Part shown: one piece after another, positions 37,636 to 47,127 of the stretch
How positions within the stretch are numbered: position 1 is the first letter of the stretch
Layout of the letters: every line of letters begins with the position of its first letter
From: Nitrososphaerota archaeon
Lineage (GTDB): Archaea > Thermoproteota > Nitrososphaeria > Nitrososphaerales > Nitrosopumilaceae
Length of the DNA: 64,000 bases
Assembly: GCA_021323705.1 (NCBI GenBank)
Contig: JAJPKL010000008.1
Location: 1-64,000, forward strand
Direction of reading: 5' to 3'
Translations under genes and position numbers: made by a program
The notes under the pieces: generated by a model
Database searches by the model: none
What the model was told of the DNA's origin: nothing
What the model saw: only the letters and a program-made list of their open reading frames with translations

Positions 37636-38850
37636 ATGAATTTTGTGCTAAAATACATCTTGTTGATCTTGCTTTTGGTTCCACTCCAGTCTTTTGCCTT
37701 TACTACTGGGCAGAATGCTACTCTTGTTCTAGGTCGAACCAATTTTAATGCTGGAGGGACAATACATGATTCCCCATCTGGTCATGCCTTGTATGTTCCA
37801 GAAGGATTAGCATTTGACAACTCTGGAAACCTCTGGGTCGTAGATACTGGTTTTAACCGTGTGCTCATGTTCGCACCTCCATTTACAAATGGCAAGAGTG
37901 CCACACTTGTAATTGGGCAGGAAAATCTTACTTCTACAGATCCTGCCTTGTCTGCAACGGGACTTGATCAACCATACGGTATGGCATTTGACAATGACGG
38001 TAACATATGGGTTGCCGACACCAACAACAATAGGATTGTGGAATACAGAACACCATTTGTCACAGGAGAAACTGCATCAGTTGTAATCGGCTCTCCTAGT
38101 TTTGACAAAGGGGTTTACCCAACCACTGCAAGCTCGCTTGCTGCGCCATATGGTATGGCGTTTGACACCTCTGGAAACCTCTGGGCAGTCGATTATTACG
38201 ATAACAGGATACTGGAATACAAACAGCCATTCAAAGATCATATGAACGCATCTCTTGTGATAGGACAGCCTGACTTTACAACCAATTCTGATGGCTCAAC
38301 TCCAAACAGAACGAACCTGCCAAGCTCAATAGCATTTGACAGTACTGGAAATCTGTGGGTGACTGATAGCCTAAACAACAGGGTATTAGAGTTTACAAAA
38401 CCGTTCTCCACTGACGAGTCTGCGTCATTAGTAATAGGGCAAAAGAACTTTACGGAAAATTTATCAGGAATAACAAACGACTCCCTCAACACTCCATATG
38501 GTATTACCTTTGACAAGTCAGGAAATCTTTGGATAACTGATGGAAACAATGCTAGAGTCTTGGAATATGTGCCGCCATTTAGTAATGGGATGGCAGCATC
38601 GCTTGTCCTGGGTCAGACAAATTTCGCTGGCATGCACATGGGAACATCATCTAGCATGCTTTCTGAGCCTTATGATGTGAAGATTGACGATAAAGGAAAC
38701 CTCTGGGTTGCAGACACTGACAACAATAGGGTGCTGGAATTTGCCACAACTGCTGTTCCAGAATTTGGGCCTATCACAAGTGCGGTATTTGCGTTATCAG
38801 TAGGAATACTTGTGATTGCTTCTGTACGTAGCAGACTGCGTTCGTTTTAA
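37636..38850 (+). CDS. Secreted NHL-type beta-propeller with PEFG-CTERM-type C-terminus
   Basis: Six LVIGQxxF...GLAFDNSGNLWVVDTGFNRVLMF-like repeats; VPEFGPITSAVFALSVGILVIASVRSRLRSF. Confidence 0.85.
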   Translation: MNFVLKYILLILLLVPLQSFAFTTGQNATLVLGRTNFNAGGTIHDSPSGHALYVPEGLAFDNSGNLWVVDTGFNRVLMFAPPFTNGKSATLVIGQENLTSTDPALSATGLDQPYGMAFDNDGNIWVADTNNNRIVEYRTPFVTGETASVVIGSPSFDKGVYPTTASSLAAPYGMAFDTSGNLWAVDYYDNRILEYKQPFKDHMNASLVIGQPDFTTNSDGSTPNRTNLPSSIAFDSTGNLWVTDSLNNRVLEFTKPFSTDESASLVIGQKNFTENLSGITNDSLNTPYGITFDKSGNLWITDGNNARVLEYVPPFSNGMAASLVLGQTNFAGMHMGTSSSMLSEPYDVKIDDKGNLWVADTDNNRVLEFATTAVPEFGPITSAVFALSVGILVIASVRSRLRSF

Positions 38851-39003
38851 GATCACATGCATAGTGCAATTAGTTGCAAAATAATGCTATTCTCTTAATA
38901 ATGAACTGTATCAATTGCTCGGTAGAGACTGTAGGAAAGTTGGAGATATGAACAACCCCATCCATTCAACTTGCCTACAGTTTCCTGCTTGACGTACCTA
39001 GTT

Positions 39004-39546
39004 CTAGGAATGTGAAGAGATTTTGCGAGATCTTATAAATCTTGAAAGATGAACCGCTCCAATAAAAGGCCAGGCCAAAGCCATGAAAACAAAAGTCCAA
39101 GAAACAAGTGCGCCTTGGCCAAAACTGTTTGCAAGGGTGTTTAGAGGAAACAAGTATTGAATAGCACCTGACGGGACGTATTGTCCTAATGCAAGCATGA
39201 CGGAATTTTGGAACGTGTGCCAGCCAACAAACACGGTAGCAAAGAAAAGCACTGTCTTTTTACCCACGTACTTTTCAAAGCCTCGTTTTTCAAATCTTTG
39301 GAGTCTGTCATCTAATGTTCTTATTTCATTGTATAACGTGTTAATTGTCTGCTCTGTGTGTTTCTGTAGTGATTCCAAATCTTGGTTGCCAAGATAGAGC
39401 GGGATAATGCTCTCAAGATATCTCTGATCTGATAGAGGCAAAGCCCTGCCCCTTGTTATGAGCTCAAGGATGTACTCTAACCTACCCCTGTCTCCTTTTC
39501 CAAGTAAAATGAGCTGTTGTATAGAGCTTACCAAGTTTTCAGACAA
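39004..39546 (-). CDS. Membrane protein with coiled coil and two TM segments
   Basis: Helical N-terminus, two C-terminal hydrophobic segments. Confidence 0.6.
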   Translation of the reverse strand: MSENLVSSIQQLILLGKGDRGRLEYILELITRGRALPLSDQRYLESIIPLYLGNQDLESLQKHTEQTINTLYNEIRTLDDRLQRFEKRGFEKYVGKKTVLFFATVFVGWHTFQNSVMLALGQYVPSGAIQYLFPLNTLANSFGQGALVSWTFVFMALAWPFIGAVHLSRFIRSRKISSHS

Positions 39547-39591
39547 TGCATGATAAACATTTCAGCCCAGATAAAAGCGATAGGATGCAAC

Positions 39592-39738
39592 CTATTGTAG
39601 TGATTTGAATTTTTTAATTGCTTCTCTGGCCAATTCTTCTTGCGAATCTTTTGATATCTTGGTAGGGTCGTCTGAGGCCAACGCCTTGTTGTATTCATCC
39701 TCTGTATTTGATTTCATCTTTTTTCTCTCTTCTGCCAT
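39592..39738 (-). CDS. Small charged protein (48 aa)
   Basis: MAEERKKMKSNTEDEYNKALASDDPTKISKDSQEELAREAIKKFKSLQ. Confidence 0.45.
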   Translation of the reverse strand: MAEERKKMKSNTEDEYNKALASDDPTKISKDSQEELAREAIKKFKSLQ

Positions 39739-39795
39739 GGAAAGCACTATGCGGCCACACTTGATATCTCTTACTGTACAACTAACTGTATCTAG

Positions 39796-40347
39796 TTATA
39801 ACACAAAAGGCCTTTGGCCATATGTAGCACTTGTCTCATTTATTCCATTTACAATGTTTTGTATTCCGGGGTACTGATATTTGGCCTTGGCCAAGTCCTG
39901 CTTCATTATGTTGAGATAATACAATTCTTTTTTTACATATTTTGTTTTTTTGGTCTTTGACCATGTAGCATTTTTCAAATCTTTGAAGGATGTTGACATG
40001 TCGCAAAGCTTGATAATCTTAACTTCAACGGGCGATTCTTTTAACTGCTTGACATGCTGCTTTTCTATCTGGTCCTTTGGAATGGTATTGTCTCTAAATG
40101 ATGCAAGGGCAAGAACTGCTATCTTGCTACCAAATCTCTTATCAATCTCATCAAAGGTTGCCTTGGCTTCATTCATGATTCCGTATAGCCACGCTGATGC
40201 AAGTATGTCTTCATCTGATATGCCTAGACTTTTGAGCCTTGTTACTACTCCCTTTAGATGGTCTAGGTGTAGAACACCGTCTGTCCTGGCGGTATTGCTG
40301 TACCTCTCTTTTACAAATAATTCTGCAGATTCTATTGTCTGCGTCAT
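39796..40347 (-). CDS. Degenerate RelA/SpoT-type HD-domain protein
   Basis: HLDHLKGVVTRLKSLGISDEDILASAWLYGIMNEAKATFDEIDKRFGSKIAVLAL...IKLCDMSTSFKDL aligns with SpoT-HD but HD replaced by YG. Confidence 0.6.
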   Translation of the reverse strand: MTQTIESAELFVKERYSNTARTDGVLHLDHLKGVVTRLKSLGISDEDILASAWLYGIMNEAKATFDEIDKRFGSKIAVLALASFRDNTIPKDQIEKQHVKQLKESPVEVKIIKLCDMSTSFKDLKNATWSKTKKTKYVKKELYYLNIMKQDLAKAKYQYPGIQNIVNGINETSATYGQRPFVL

Positions 40348-40601
40348 TCTTCTGTCCTTTCAAATTCCTGACAGAGAATCTTGTAGTTTTCAACAAGTTC
40401 CTTAAATGAGGAAAATATAATGCCGATATTTTTTTGTACAAGCTCAAAACGCATCGTCTTTTCAACAAGATAGGAGGGATCTTTTGGGTCAAGGCCAGTA
40501 TCTTCCCAAATGTTTTCTGCCTCGCTCATCAATTTCTGGAGGCAAGCCTCGCTCTTCTCTATCTTTTCTTTCAATTGCTTTATACGAACAATGTCTGCCA
40601 A
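40344..40601 (-). CDS. Small coiled-coil protein, overlaps HD-like gene
   Basis: 4-nt overlap with the downstream gene; helical. Confidence 0.55.
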   Translation of the reverse strand: MADIVRIKQLKEKIEKSEACLQKLMSEAENIWEDTGLDPKDPSYLVEKTMRFELVQKNIGIIFSSFKELVENYKILCQEFERTEE

Positions 40602-40681
40602 GTCTTACATAGGAAAGGTAAACAGGACCTAATAATAACATCAGTTAAAAATTGGCTAATTTTTCATAAATCCCGCATTTC

Positions 40682-41275
40682 TTGACTGCTTGTCCGTCTG
40701 GCGGCAAATGTCATATGCTGTATCTTGAGTCAATTGCTAGCAAAGGAGAAATACAAGTCCATGTCAAACTTCTTGTGCGCTGGGAATTTTCAATTATTCT
40801 GACCACAGTGTTGTTATCTCTACTAGGAGTATCATCTTATGCACAGCCTATGGATAGTTATACTGTCAAGAATCCTCAAGGTGGTGAGTCTTACAACGTT
40901 AACTATACAATGACTGGTGCAACAATAAATGACATGCAAATCAACATACGTGACACTTCGCTTGTGATCTTGATAAACTCTACAAGTGATGGAAACTTGG
41001 CCATTGATCTGCCGCGTAGTCTAATTGATGCAAAGGCTGGAGCAAATGATGACCAATTTATCGTACTGGTTGATGATACATACACCCCCTTTCATGAAAC
41101 AAAGACTGATACCGATAGGACACTTTCCATTGCATTTACTGGAGGTACATCAAGAATCGAGATAATAGGCACTCAGGTAGTGCCAGAGTTTGTCTCTCTA
41201 CCAGTTGCAGTGCTTGCCATATCTGTAATATCTATAGTGGTACTCTCTGCCAAGATCAGACTGCGAATTTCCTAG
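40682..41275 (+). CDS. Secreted protein with PEF-CTERM-like C-terminus
   Basis: Related to the C-terminal domain of 4597-5562 and 18665-19612; VPEFVSLPVAVLAISVISIVVLSAKIRLRIS. Confidence 0.7.
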   Translation: MTACPSGGKCHMLYLESIASKGEIQVHVKLLVRWEFSIILTTVLLSLLGVSSYAQPMDSYTVKNPQGGESYNVNYTMTGATINDMQINIRDTSLVILINSTSDGNLAIDLPRSLIDAKAGANDDQFIVLVDDTYTPFHETKTDTDRTLSIAFTGGTSRIEIIGTQVVPEFVSLPVAVLAISVISIVVLSAKIRLRIS

Positions 41276-41294
41276 CATTTCGAATGTTTCTTGC

Positions 41295-41567
41295 CTAGCT
41301 AAAACCTGCTCCAAACTCATCGCCGTGCTGGAGTGGATCTAACGAGTCCGAGCTTTTTAGTTTCAAGTACAGGAATGCCTCATTGACTAGTTGTAAAGCA
41401 GGCTCTCCTTCAATATGAAAGCGCTCTTTTACAAAATCGTAATATTTTTTCAATTTTGTCTGGTCCTGCTCATCAAGAGGAGTGTGGTCTTTGGTAATCA
41501 TTTCTGCAACTTTTTCAATTTTAGAATTGTATTCTTCACTCAATATTGTATATTGAAACAGTTGCAT
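41295..41567 (-). CDS. Hypothetical protein
   Basis: ORF only. Confidence 0.5.
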   Translation of the reverse strand: MQLFQYTILSEEYNSKIEKVAEMITKDHTPLDEQDQTKLKKYYDFVKERFHIEGEPALQLVNEAFLYLKLKSSDSLDPLQHGDEFGAGFS

Positions 41568-41628
41568 CTTTTAAGTGATTGTGACAAACGATTCTTTAAT
41601 CTAATGCGCTGGATTTGTCAGAAAAATA

Positions 41629-41748
41629 TCATTTGGCAGCATCCAACTCGTCTTCCTCAAATTCGTCATCCAAGTATTCCACCTGATCGTCTTTTTCTAC
41701 GGTCTCATCAAGAAACTCTTCTTTTGGTTTTTTCTGTTTTTCTGCCAT
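41629..41748 (-). CDS. Small acidic protein (39 aa)
   Basis: MAEKQKKPKEEFLDETVEKDDQVEYLDDEFEEDELDAAK. Confidence 0.45.
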   Translation of the reverse strand: MAEKQKKPKEEFLDETVEKDDQVEYLDDEFEEDELDAAK

Positions 41749-41811
41749 GTTCAAAGTTATTAGACATGGTACATGAAGATTGCGCATTTTAAAACAAAAT
41801 ATGCAAAATAG

Positions 41812-42156
41812 TTATTTCCGTAAATATTCCTGCAAGAATACTGCATTGTTATGCTCTGTGTCTTTTGCAGCATAAAGGAGGGTTATCCTCTTTTCTTCCT
41901 TTTCAAGTGATTTAATTCTTGAAGCCAGTTCTCTTTTTTCATCCAGTTCTTTACTGTATCTCTTTTTAAACTCGTTCCATTTCTTGGGGTCGTGGGAGAA
42001 CCATTTTCTGAGTTTATCACTTGGCGCTATGTCCTTGAGCCAGAGATCTATTTGCGCAGGCTCTTTTGATAATCCTCGCGGCCAGAGCCTATCTATGAGC
42101 ACCCTGAAGCCATCCTCATCTGATGGTATCTCATATACACGCTTTATCCGTATCAA
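41812..42156 (-). CDS. DUF488-family protein
   Basis: [62 protein letters not shown]. Confidence 0.88.
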   Translation of the reverse strand: MIRIKRVYEIPSDEDGFRVLIDRLWPRGLSKEPAQIDLWLKDIAPSDKLRKWFSHDPKKWNEFKKRYSKELDEKRELASRIKSLEKEEKRITLLYAAKDTEHNNAVFLQEYLRK

Positions 42157-42174
42157 GAATAGGTTGAATTGGTT

Positions 42175-42963
42175 TTACTTGGATAAAAAGTCAAGCACCA
42201 GTTTTGAAAATTCCAAAGGATGTTCTTCATATGGTATGTGCCCAAACCCATCCATTATCACAAACTTGCAGTTTGGAATCGATGCTACAAAATCTTTAGA
42301 GTACTCGATTGGAATCATCTTGTCCTCGCTTCCCCATATGAGCAGAACTGGAACCTTTATCAGACCTAGTTTTTCTGTTATGGGAGGAGTATTTTTCATC
42401 CCTAGAAGTGTGGAAAGAAACACCATCTTGGTATTAGGCCTTGACATATTTGAAATAAAATTTTCAATGGATTGTTCGCTAATCTCTCTGTCTTTTCCAA
42501 GCATCATCTGGTATGCCAGCCTAACTGACTCGTGGTTTGGATACAAGGCCGCCATGGTGTATGCGTCAAGTGCAGGAGTAGACTTTTTCATAATCCCTGC
42601 AGGTGAGACCATGACTGCCTTTTTGATTAAAGCACTCTGTGTGGCAGCGCACTCTGCTACAATCTCTCCCCCAAGGGACGTGCCTATCATGTAGACGTTT
42701 TGTAACGATAGAGTCTCTAAAATACCCAAAGTAATTTTTTTGAAAAGATCCATTGTGTAATCTATCTGTGGCTTGTCGCTCTGTCCATATCCTATCAAGT
42801 CTGGCGCAATCACGCGATAGCTTTTACTCAGCAATGGAAATATTGGTATCCATCTTTCTGCCATTCCGCCCAAACCGTGAAGCAGAACGATCGTATCTTT
42901 AGAATTCCCTTCTTCAAGATATCTTATCTTGTTCCCATCTACCACGATATGATTTTCTATCAT
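42175..42963 (-). CDS. Alpha/beta hydrolase
   Basis: LLHGLGGMAERW, nucleophile elbow GTSLGG, GFGHIPYEEHP. Confidence 0.88.
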   Translation of the reverse strand: MIENHIVVDGNKIRYLEEGNSKDTIVLLHGLGGMAERWIPIFPLLSKSYRVIAPDLIGYGQSDKPQIDYTMDLFKKITLGILETLSLQNVYMIGTSLGGEIVAECAATQSALIKKAVMVSPAGIMKKSTPALDAYTMAALYPNHESVRLAYQMMLGKDREISEQSIENFISNMSRPNTKMVFLSTLLGMKNTPPITEKLGLIKVPVLLIWGSEDKMIPIEYSKDFVASIPNCKFVIMDGFGHIPYEEHPLEFSKLVLDFLSK

Positions 42964-43072
42964 ATTTGAGCTGGTGAGATATATTGTGAGATAAGGTTTT
43001 GTTAGTGGGGGTGTACTAATATTGGCTGTTTACTGGAACATGATTTCACATTCATGCGATTTTGTAAAGTGA

Positions 43073-43579
43073 TCAGGATCTTTTGAGTGCACTAAGTGTG
43101 CCTGCAAGCATCTTTGAGTAATAATCAAGCATTAGATGTATGTATTCGTCCGAGGTCTTGATGGCAGATATCTGGTTTTGTAACAGTGTTTTTTGTATGT
43201 TGTTCGCCATTTCAATTTGAGTTATTGCTGACTTTGTTATTATCTTGGTATAATCTCCAAACGACTGTAGGGTTTTCTGACTTATTCCCATCCTGGACAG
43301 GATCTCATTTTCTGCTATGTAGCATGCTCCAAAAAGATCTTGCAACGAATGTAGATATTCTGTGTAAAAATCCGAGTACATCTGCATATTTACAGGCAAA
43401 AGCGATTCTAGCTTCTCAATTACATTGTTAGCACTATCGTGCATAATGTCGCAGACAGATATGGTGACTGGCAAGCTAGTGGTATCTGCTTTCTCTGATT
43501 GGACGCGTTTTTGTGCCATTACTTGATGATAGTACAAGGTTTCTTTTAATGATTTGTAAAAGCACCTCGTTTCATCCAA
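43073..43579 (-). CDS. Helical, possibly phasin-like protein
   Basis: All-helical, adjacent to phaEC, amphipathic repeats. Confidence 0.4.
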   Translation of the reverse strand: MDETRCFYKSLKETLYYHQVMAQKRVQSEKADTTSLPVTISVCDIMHDSANNVIEKLESLLPVNMQMYSDFYTEYLHSLQDLFGACYIAENEILSRMGISQKTLQSFGDYTKIITKSAITQIEMANNIQKTLLQNQISAIKTSDEYIHLMLDYYSKMLAGTLSALKRS

Positions 43580-43696
43580 TTAACCAAACTCTCAAACAAA
43601 GTCGTCTTGTCTCATCACGACGTATTACTGGACATACAGTTTTTTGCAAGATTTTCATCGTGTTAAAACCGTCTGGTTGAGTAATCTCTATAAGTT

Positions 43697-44299
43697 GTGA
43701 ATACTATCAGAATGTACTTTATGGCCTCATCAGAGGATTATAAAAAATCTATAGGATATTACAAGCATGTATCGTTATTTTGGACTGATCTGCTATCTCT
43801 CATGTCAAGCCGACCTCACTCGTTGTTATCAACAGGTCCATTAAGAAAATTTGGTGTAAACGCAAAAAAGGTGAATACCGAAATGATAGAAATAAATCAA
43901 GAATTGGCAGAATTCAACGCCAGACTTTCGGAATACTATAAACAACTCACTGACACGTGGAATGAGGCCCAAAAACAGTTTAACAAAAAAGTGCCTGAGA
44001 TACCTACCGACACAGAACATCTTGATTCCACAAAGCGAATCTGGATAGATATATTTGAAAACTATTTTACGCGGCTCTTTGACTCTCCGGAATTTGCAGA
44101 AAACTTTGGGAAGATGGTCTCAAGTGAGCTTGAACTTGCAAAACATTGGAACAACATTATCTCACTCATGATGGAATCTGCAAACATGCCTACCAAGAAG
44201 GAGATTGATGAGCTGTACAAAGAATTACACTTGTTGCGAAAAAGAGTTGCCAAACTTGAAAAAATAGCCAGTATTGGAGGAAGTGCAAATGGAAAGTGA
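43697..44299 (+). CDS. phaE: PHA synthase subunit PhaE
   Basis: Helical; overlaps phaC by 26 nt; C-terminal LYKELHLLRKRVAKLEK. Confidence 0.75.
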   Translation: MNTIRMYFMASSEDYKKSIGYYKHVSLFWTDLLSLMSSRPHSLLSTGPLRKFGVNAKKVNTEMIEINQELAEFNARLSEYYKQLTDTWNEAQKQFNKKVPEIPTDTEHLDSTKRIWIDIFENYFTRLFDSPEFAENFGKMVSSELELAKHWNNIISLMMESANMPTKKEIDELYKELHLLRKRVAKLEKIASIGGSANGK

Positions 44300-45359
44300 A
44301 CTTAAGATAGATCCAAGAATAATCGAAGAGTTTCTCCAGATAAACAAGAACATTCTTGACGCCCCGAAACTTGTTGCGGCACCAGACGAGATAAGTCTGG
44401 AGATGACGCCTTATGACGTTGTCTACTCTGAAGGAAAGATGCGCCTTTTACACTTTAATTCTGACAAACAAAAGCAAGTGAGAACTCCATTGCTGATTGC
44501 ATATGCGTTGATAAACCGATACCACATACTTGACATCCATCCGCAGAAAAGCTGGGTTCGAAACATGCTAGACCAGGGTCTGGATGTATATATGATAGAC
44601 TGGGGAACCCCGACCAAGATGGATAGATATCTTGGATTTGATGACTATGTGAATAGCTACATGGATAACTGTGTTGATTTTATCCTAAACGAGTCTTCAG
44701 TTGAAAAAGTTTCATTGCAGGGCTATTGTACGGGAGGTACACTTGCTACTGTTTATACAGCATTGCACCCTAACAAAATAAAAAACCTGGTTCTTACTGC
44801 GCCTGTAATTGACGGCAGCAAGGACAGCACAGTTGTGGCAAACCTTGCAAAGCACATGGATGTTGACAAGATGGTAGATGTCATAGGGAACATGCCGCCG
44901 GAGTTCATGTACTATGTATTTTCTATTCTAAAACCATTTGAGCAGGGCCTTGAGAAATACGTCCAGTTTTTCAAAAACATACACAACAAGGAATATGTCG
45001 AAAATTTCATCCGGGTGGAAAAATGGCTAAGCGACACTCCGCCTATACCGGGAGAACTCTTCAGGGAATGGGTAAAAAACGTCTATCAAGAAAACCTCTT
45101 GATACGAAACCAGATGAACGTGGCAGGCAAAGTGGTTGACCTAAAAAACATCTCGATGCCTGTCTTTACTCAGGTGGCAGTAGGCGATCATCTTGTCTCC
45201 CCCGAATGCAGCATGCCTATACACTATGCAGTATCCACCGAAGACAAGACGCTTAGAATCTATGCTACTGGCCATGTTGGAATGATTGCCAGCTCATTTT
45301 CCCAAAAACGAGTCTTGCCAGAACTTGGGCAATGGCTAAAAGAAAGATCTGAAAAATAA
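44274..45359 (+). CDS. phaC: Class III polyhydroxyalkanoate synthase PhaC
   Basis: GYCTGGT lipase-like box, MLDQGLDVYMIDWGTPTKMDRYLGFDDYV, GHVGMIAS. Confidence 0.92.
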   Translation: MEEVQMESELKIDPRIIEEFLQINKNILDAPKLVAAPDEISLEMTPYDVVYSEGKMRLLHFNSDKQKQVRTPLLIAYALINRYHILDIHPQKSWVRNMLDQGLDVYMIDWGTPTKMDRYLGFDDYVNSYMDNCVDFILNESSVEKVSLQGYCTGGTLATVYTALHPNKIKNLVLTAPVIDGSKDSTVVANLAKHMDVDKMVDVIGNMPPEFMYYVFSILKPFEQGLEKYVQFFKNIHNKEYVENFIRVEKWLSDTPPIPGELFREWVKNVYQENLLIRNQMNVAGKVVDLKNISMPVFTQVAVGDHLVSPECSMPIHYAVSTEDKTLRIYATGHVGMIASSFSQKRVLPELGQWLKERSEK

Positions 45360-45379
45360 AAAAAGAGATTAGATTCCAG

Positions 45380-45796
45380 CTAGTTTCTTGCTGGTGTCCA
45401 TGCTGAGAACCATGATTGCAGTATGTTTGCATTCATGTCTGAAAACGCTTTTGTGTTCTCGTTGAATGTCTTTACGTTTTGTCTTACTGCATCGATTGTT
45501 GCAAGAACTGCTTTGCTTTGAACTGAGGCTGTCTTCACTATCTCCTCCGTTGCATCATTTACTGCTTTGAGGTATGTTGATGGAACGTTTGTGGATAGGC
45601 CAGTTTTTGAAGCATATTCTTGTTGCATTGATATTGTATTCTCAATTGTGTTCTTGCATGCTGTTGCGTACTCCTGCTGAAGGTTGGTTACTGCTTGCAG
45701 GTACTGTGCAACATTTTTCTCTGTCTCGTCAAAGTATCGGTTGACATTCTGCTTGTACACTGAAAAGATCTCTTTTGTCTCTTGTGCTTTACTCAT
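45380..45796 (-). CDS. Phasin-like protein
   Basis: Helical, AVNDATEEIVKTASVQSKAVLATIDAVRQNVKTFNENTKAF; PHA locus. Confidence 0.6.
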   Translation of the reverse strand: MSKAQETKEIFSVYKQNVNRYFDETEKNVAQYLQAVTNLQQEYATACKNTIENTISMQQEYASKTGLSTNVPSTYLKAVNDATEEIVKTASVQSKAVLATIDAVRQNVKTFNENTKAFSDMNANILQSWFSAWTPARN

Positions 45797-46215
45797 TGTT
45801 TCACCTCCTCTTTTCGTCCTTTTCTTTCGACCGGAATCACTATTACCTGAACCAGGTCGTCCTCTTTGATCCCAAGCGCATCCCGCTCTGCCTCCGGGAT
45901 CGAGATTCGACCGTTACTTCCAACTGATGTCTTGAAGGTTGCCCAAGATAAGAGCGAGGGTAGAAACTGCGATGGGTTGAATAGGTTAAACATTCCACCG
46001 GGGTTGCTCATGTTTGCCATGTTCTGGACAAACTCTGTTTGTGCCTTTGCTGCCTTGTTTGACATCTCTTTTAACATGTCTAGGGGATTGGGTTGGTTGC
46101 TCTTGCTCATCATCTCGCCAAACGTCTTCATGAAATCCATCTGCGCCTTTCCGCTCCTCTGTATCCACTCGCGGAACATTTCAGTAGGATCATATTGGTT
46201 GTTGTTACCAGTCAT
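45793..46215 (-). CDS. Phasin-like region fused to SpoVT/AbrB-type swapped-hairpin domain
   Basis: N-terminal helical region; C-terminal SVGSNGRISIPEAERDALGIKEDDLVQVIVIPVERKG. Confidence 0.7.
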   Translation of the reverse strand: MTGNNNQYDPTEMFREWIQRSGKAQMDFMKTFGEMMSKSNQPNPLDMLKEMSNKAAKAQTEFVQNMANMSNPGGMFNLFNPSQFLPSLLSWATFKTSVGSNGRISIPEAERDALGIKEDDLVQVIVIPVERKGRKEEVKQ

Positions 46216-46253
46216 TGGTAATTATAACCAATATATGGTATTTAACCTTATTG

Positions 46254-47051
46254 CTATCTTGCCAAAACTAGTCTTGAGCTGAGAAAATCTAGTATTGAAT
46301 CGGCGAAAAAGTCTGGCTTTTCCACATGTGGTAGGTGGCCGCAATCATCAATTTCCAAAAACGTACAATTCCTAATTGATGAGACAAATCTGTCGGCATA
46401 AGCAATTGGTATTACCTTGTCCTGCCTTCCCCAAATGAGCAACGTAGGAACTGTTATCTTCTGAAGGCTGTCCTCCACTGCAGAATTTTTAATCCCAAGT
46501 ACCGAGGAGATAAACGCCAGCTTGGCATTTGGGGTGGACATCCTTTTTACAAAGTCATATACAGTAAACTCGTCTACTGTACCAGAGTGAGACATCATCT
46601 CAAATGCCTCTTTGGCACTTGCATGGTTGGGGTAGAGTGCAGCCATCATGTATGCGTCAATTGCCGCAGTAGTAGATTTCATGACCCCTGAAGGCGCCAC
46701 CATGACTATCTTCTCTATGGATCTGCTGGTGCTGGCAAGATGTGCAACAATCTGACCCCCAAGAGAGGTGCCTACAAGTGATGTAGTTTTCAGATTAAGA
46801 CTCTTGATAAAAGCGGAAAGAAACTTTGCAAAAAACTCTATGGTATAATCTTCTGATGGTTTGTCGCTGTACCCAAAGCCGATCATGTCTGGAGCAATGA
46901 CTCTATAGTCTGTACTAAGACGGGGGATTACCTTTAGCCATCTTTCAGCTGATCCGCCCAATCCGTGGATTAGGAGAATGGTCTTGTCGGAATCACCGTC
47001 CTCAAGATATCTTATCTTATGCCCCCATACCTCTGCAAACTTGGTTTGCAA
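46254..47051 (-). CDS. Alpha/beta hydrolase (paralog of 42175-42963)
   Basis: LIHGLGGSAERW, GTSLGG, DDCGHLPHVEKP. Confidence 0.88.
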   Translation of the reverse strand: MQTKFAEVWGHKIRYLEDGDSDKTILLIHGLGGSAERWLKVIPRLSTDYRVIAPDMIGFGYSDKPSEDYTIEFFAKFLSAFIKSLNLKTTSLVGTSLGGQIVAHLASTSRSIEKIVMVAPSGVMKSTTAAIDAYMMAALYPNHASAKEAFEMMSHSGTVDEFTVYDFVKRMSTPNAKLAFISSVLGIKNSAVEDSLQKITVPTLLIWGRQDKVIPIAYADRFVSSIRNCTFLEIDDCGHLPHVEKPDFFADSILDFLSSRLVLAR

Positions 47052-47127
47052 CTAGACTTACGAATAAAACATCTATGTTAAGTCTTTTTCGTTACAATCG
47101 TTTGACTGCGTGTAAATTGTCTTTGGC

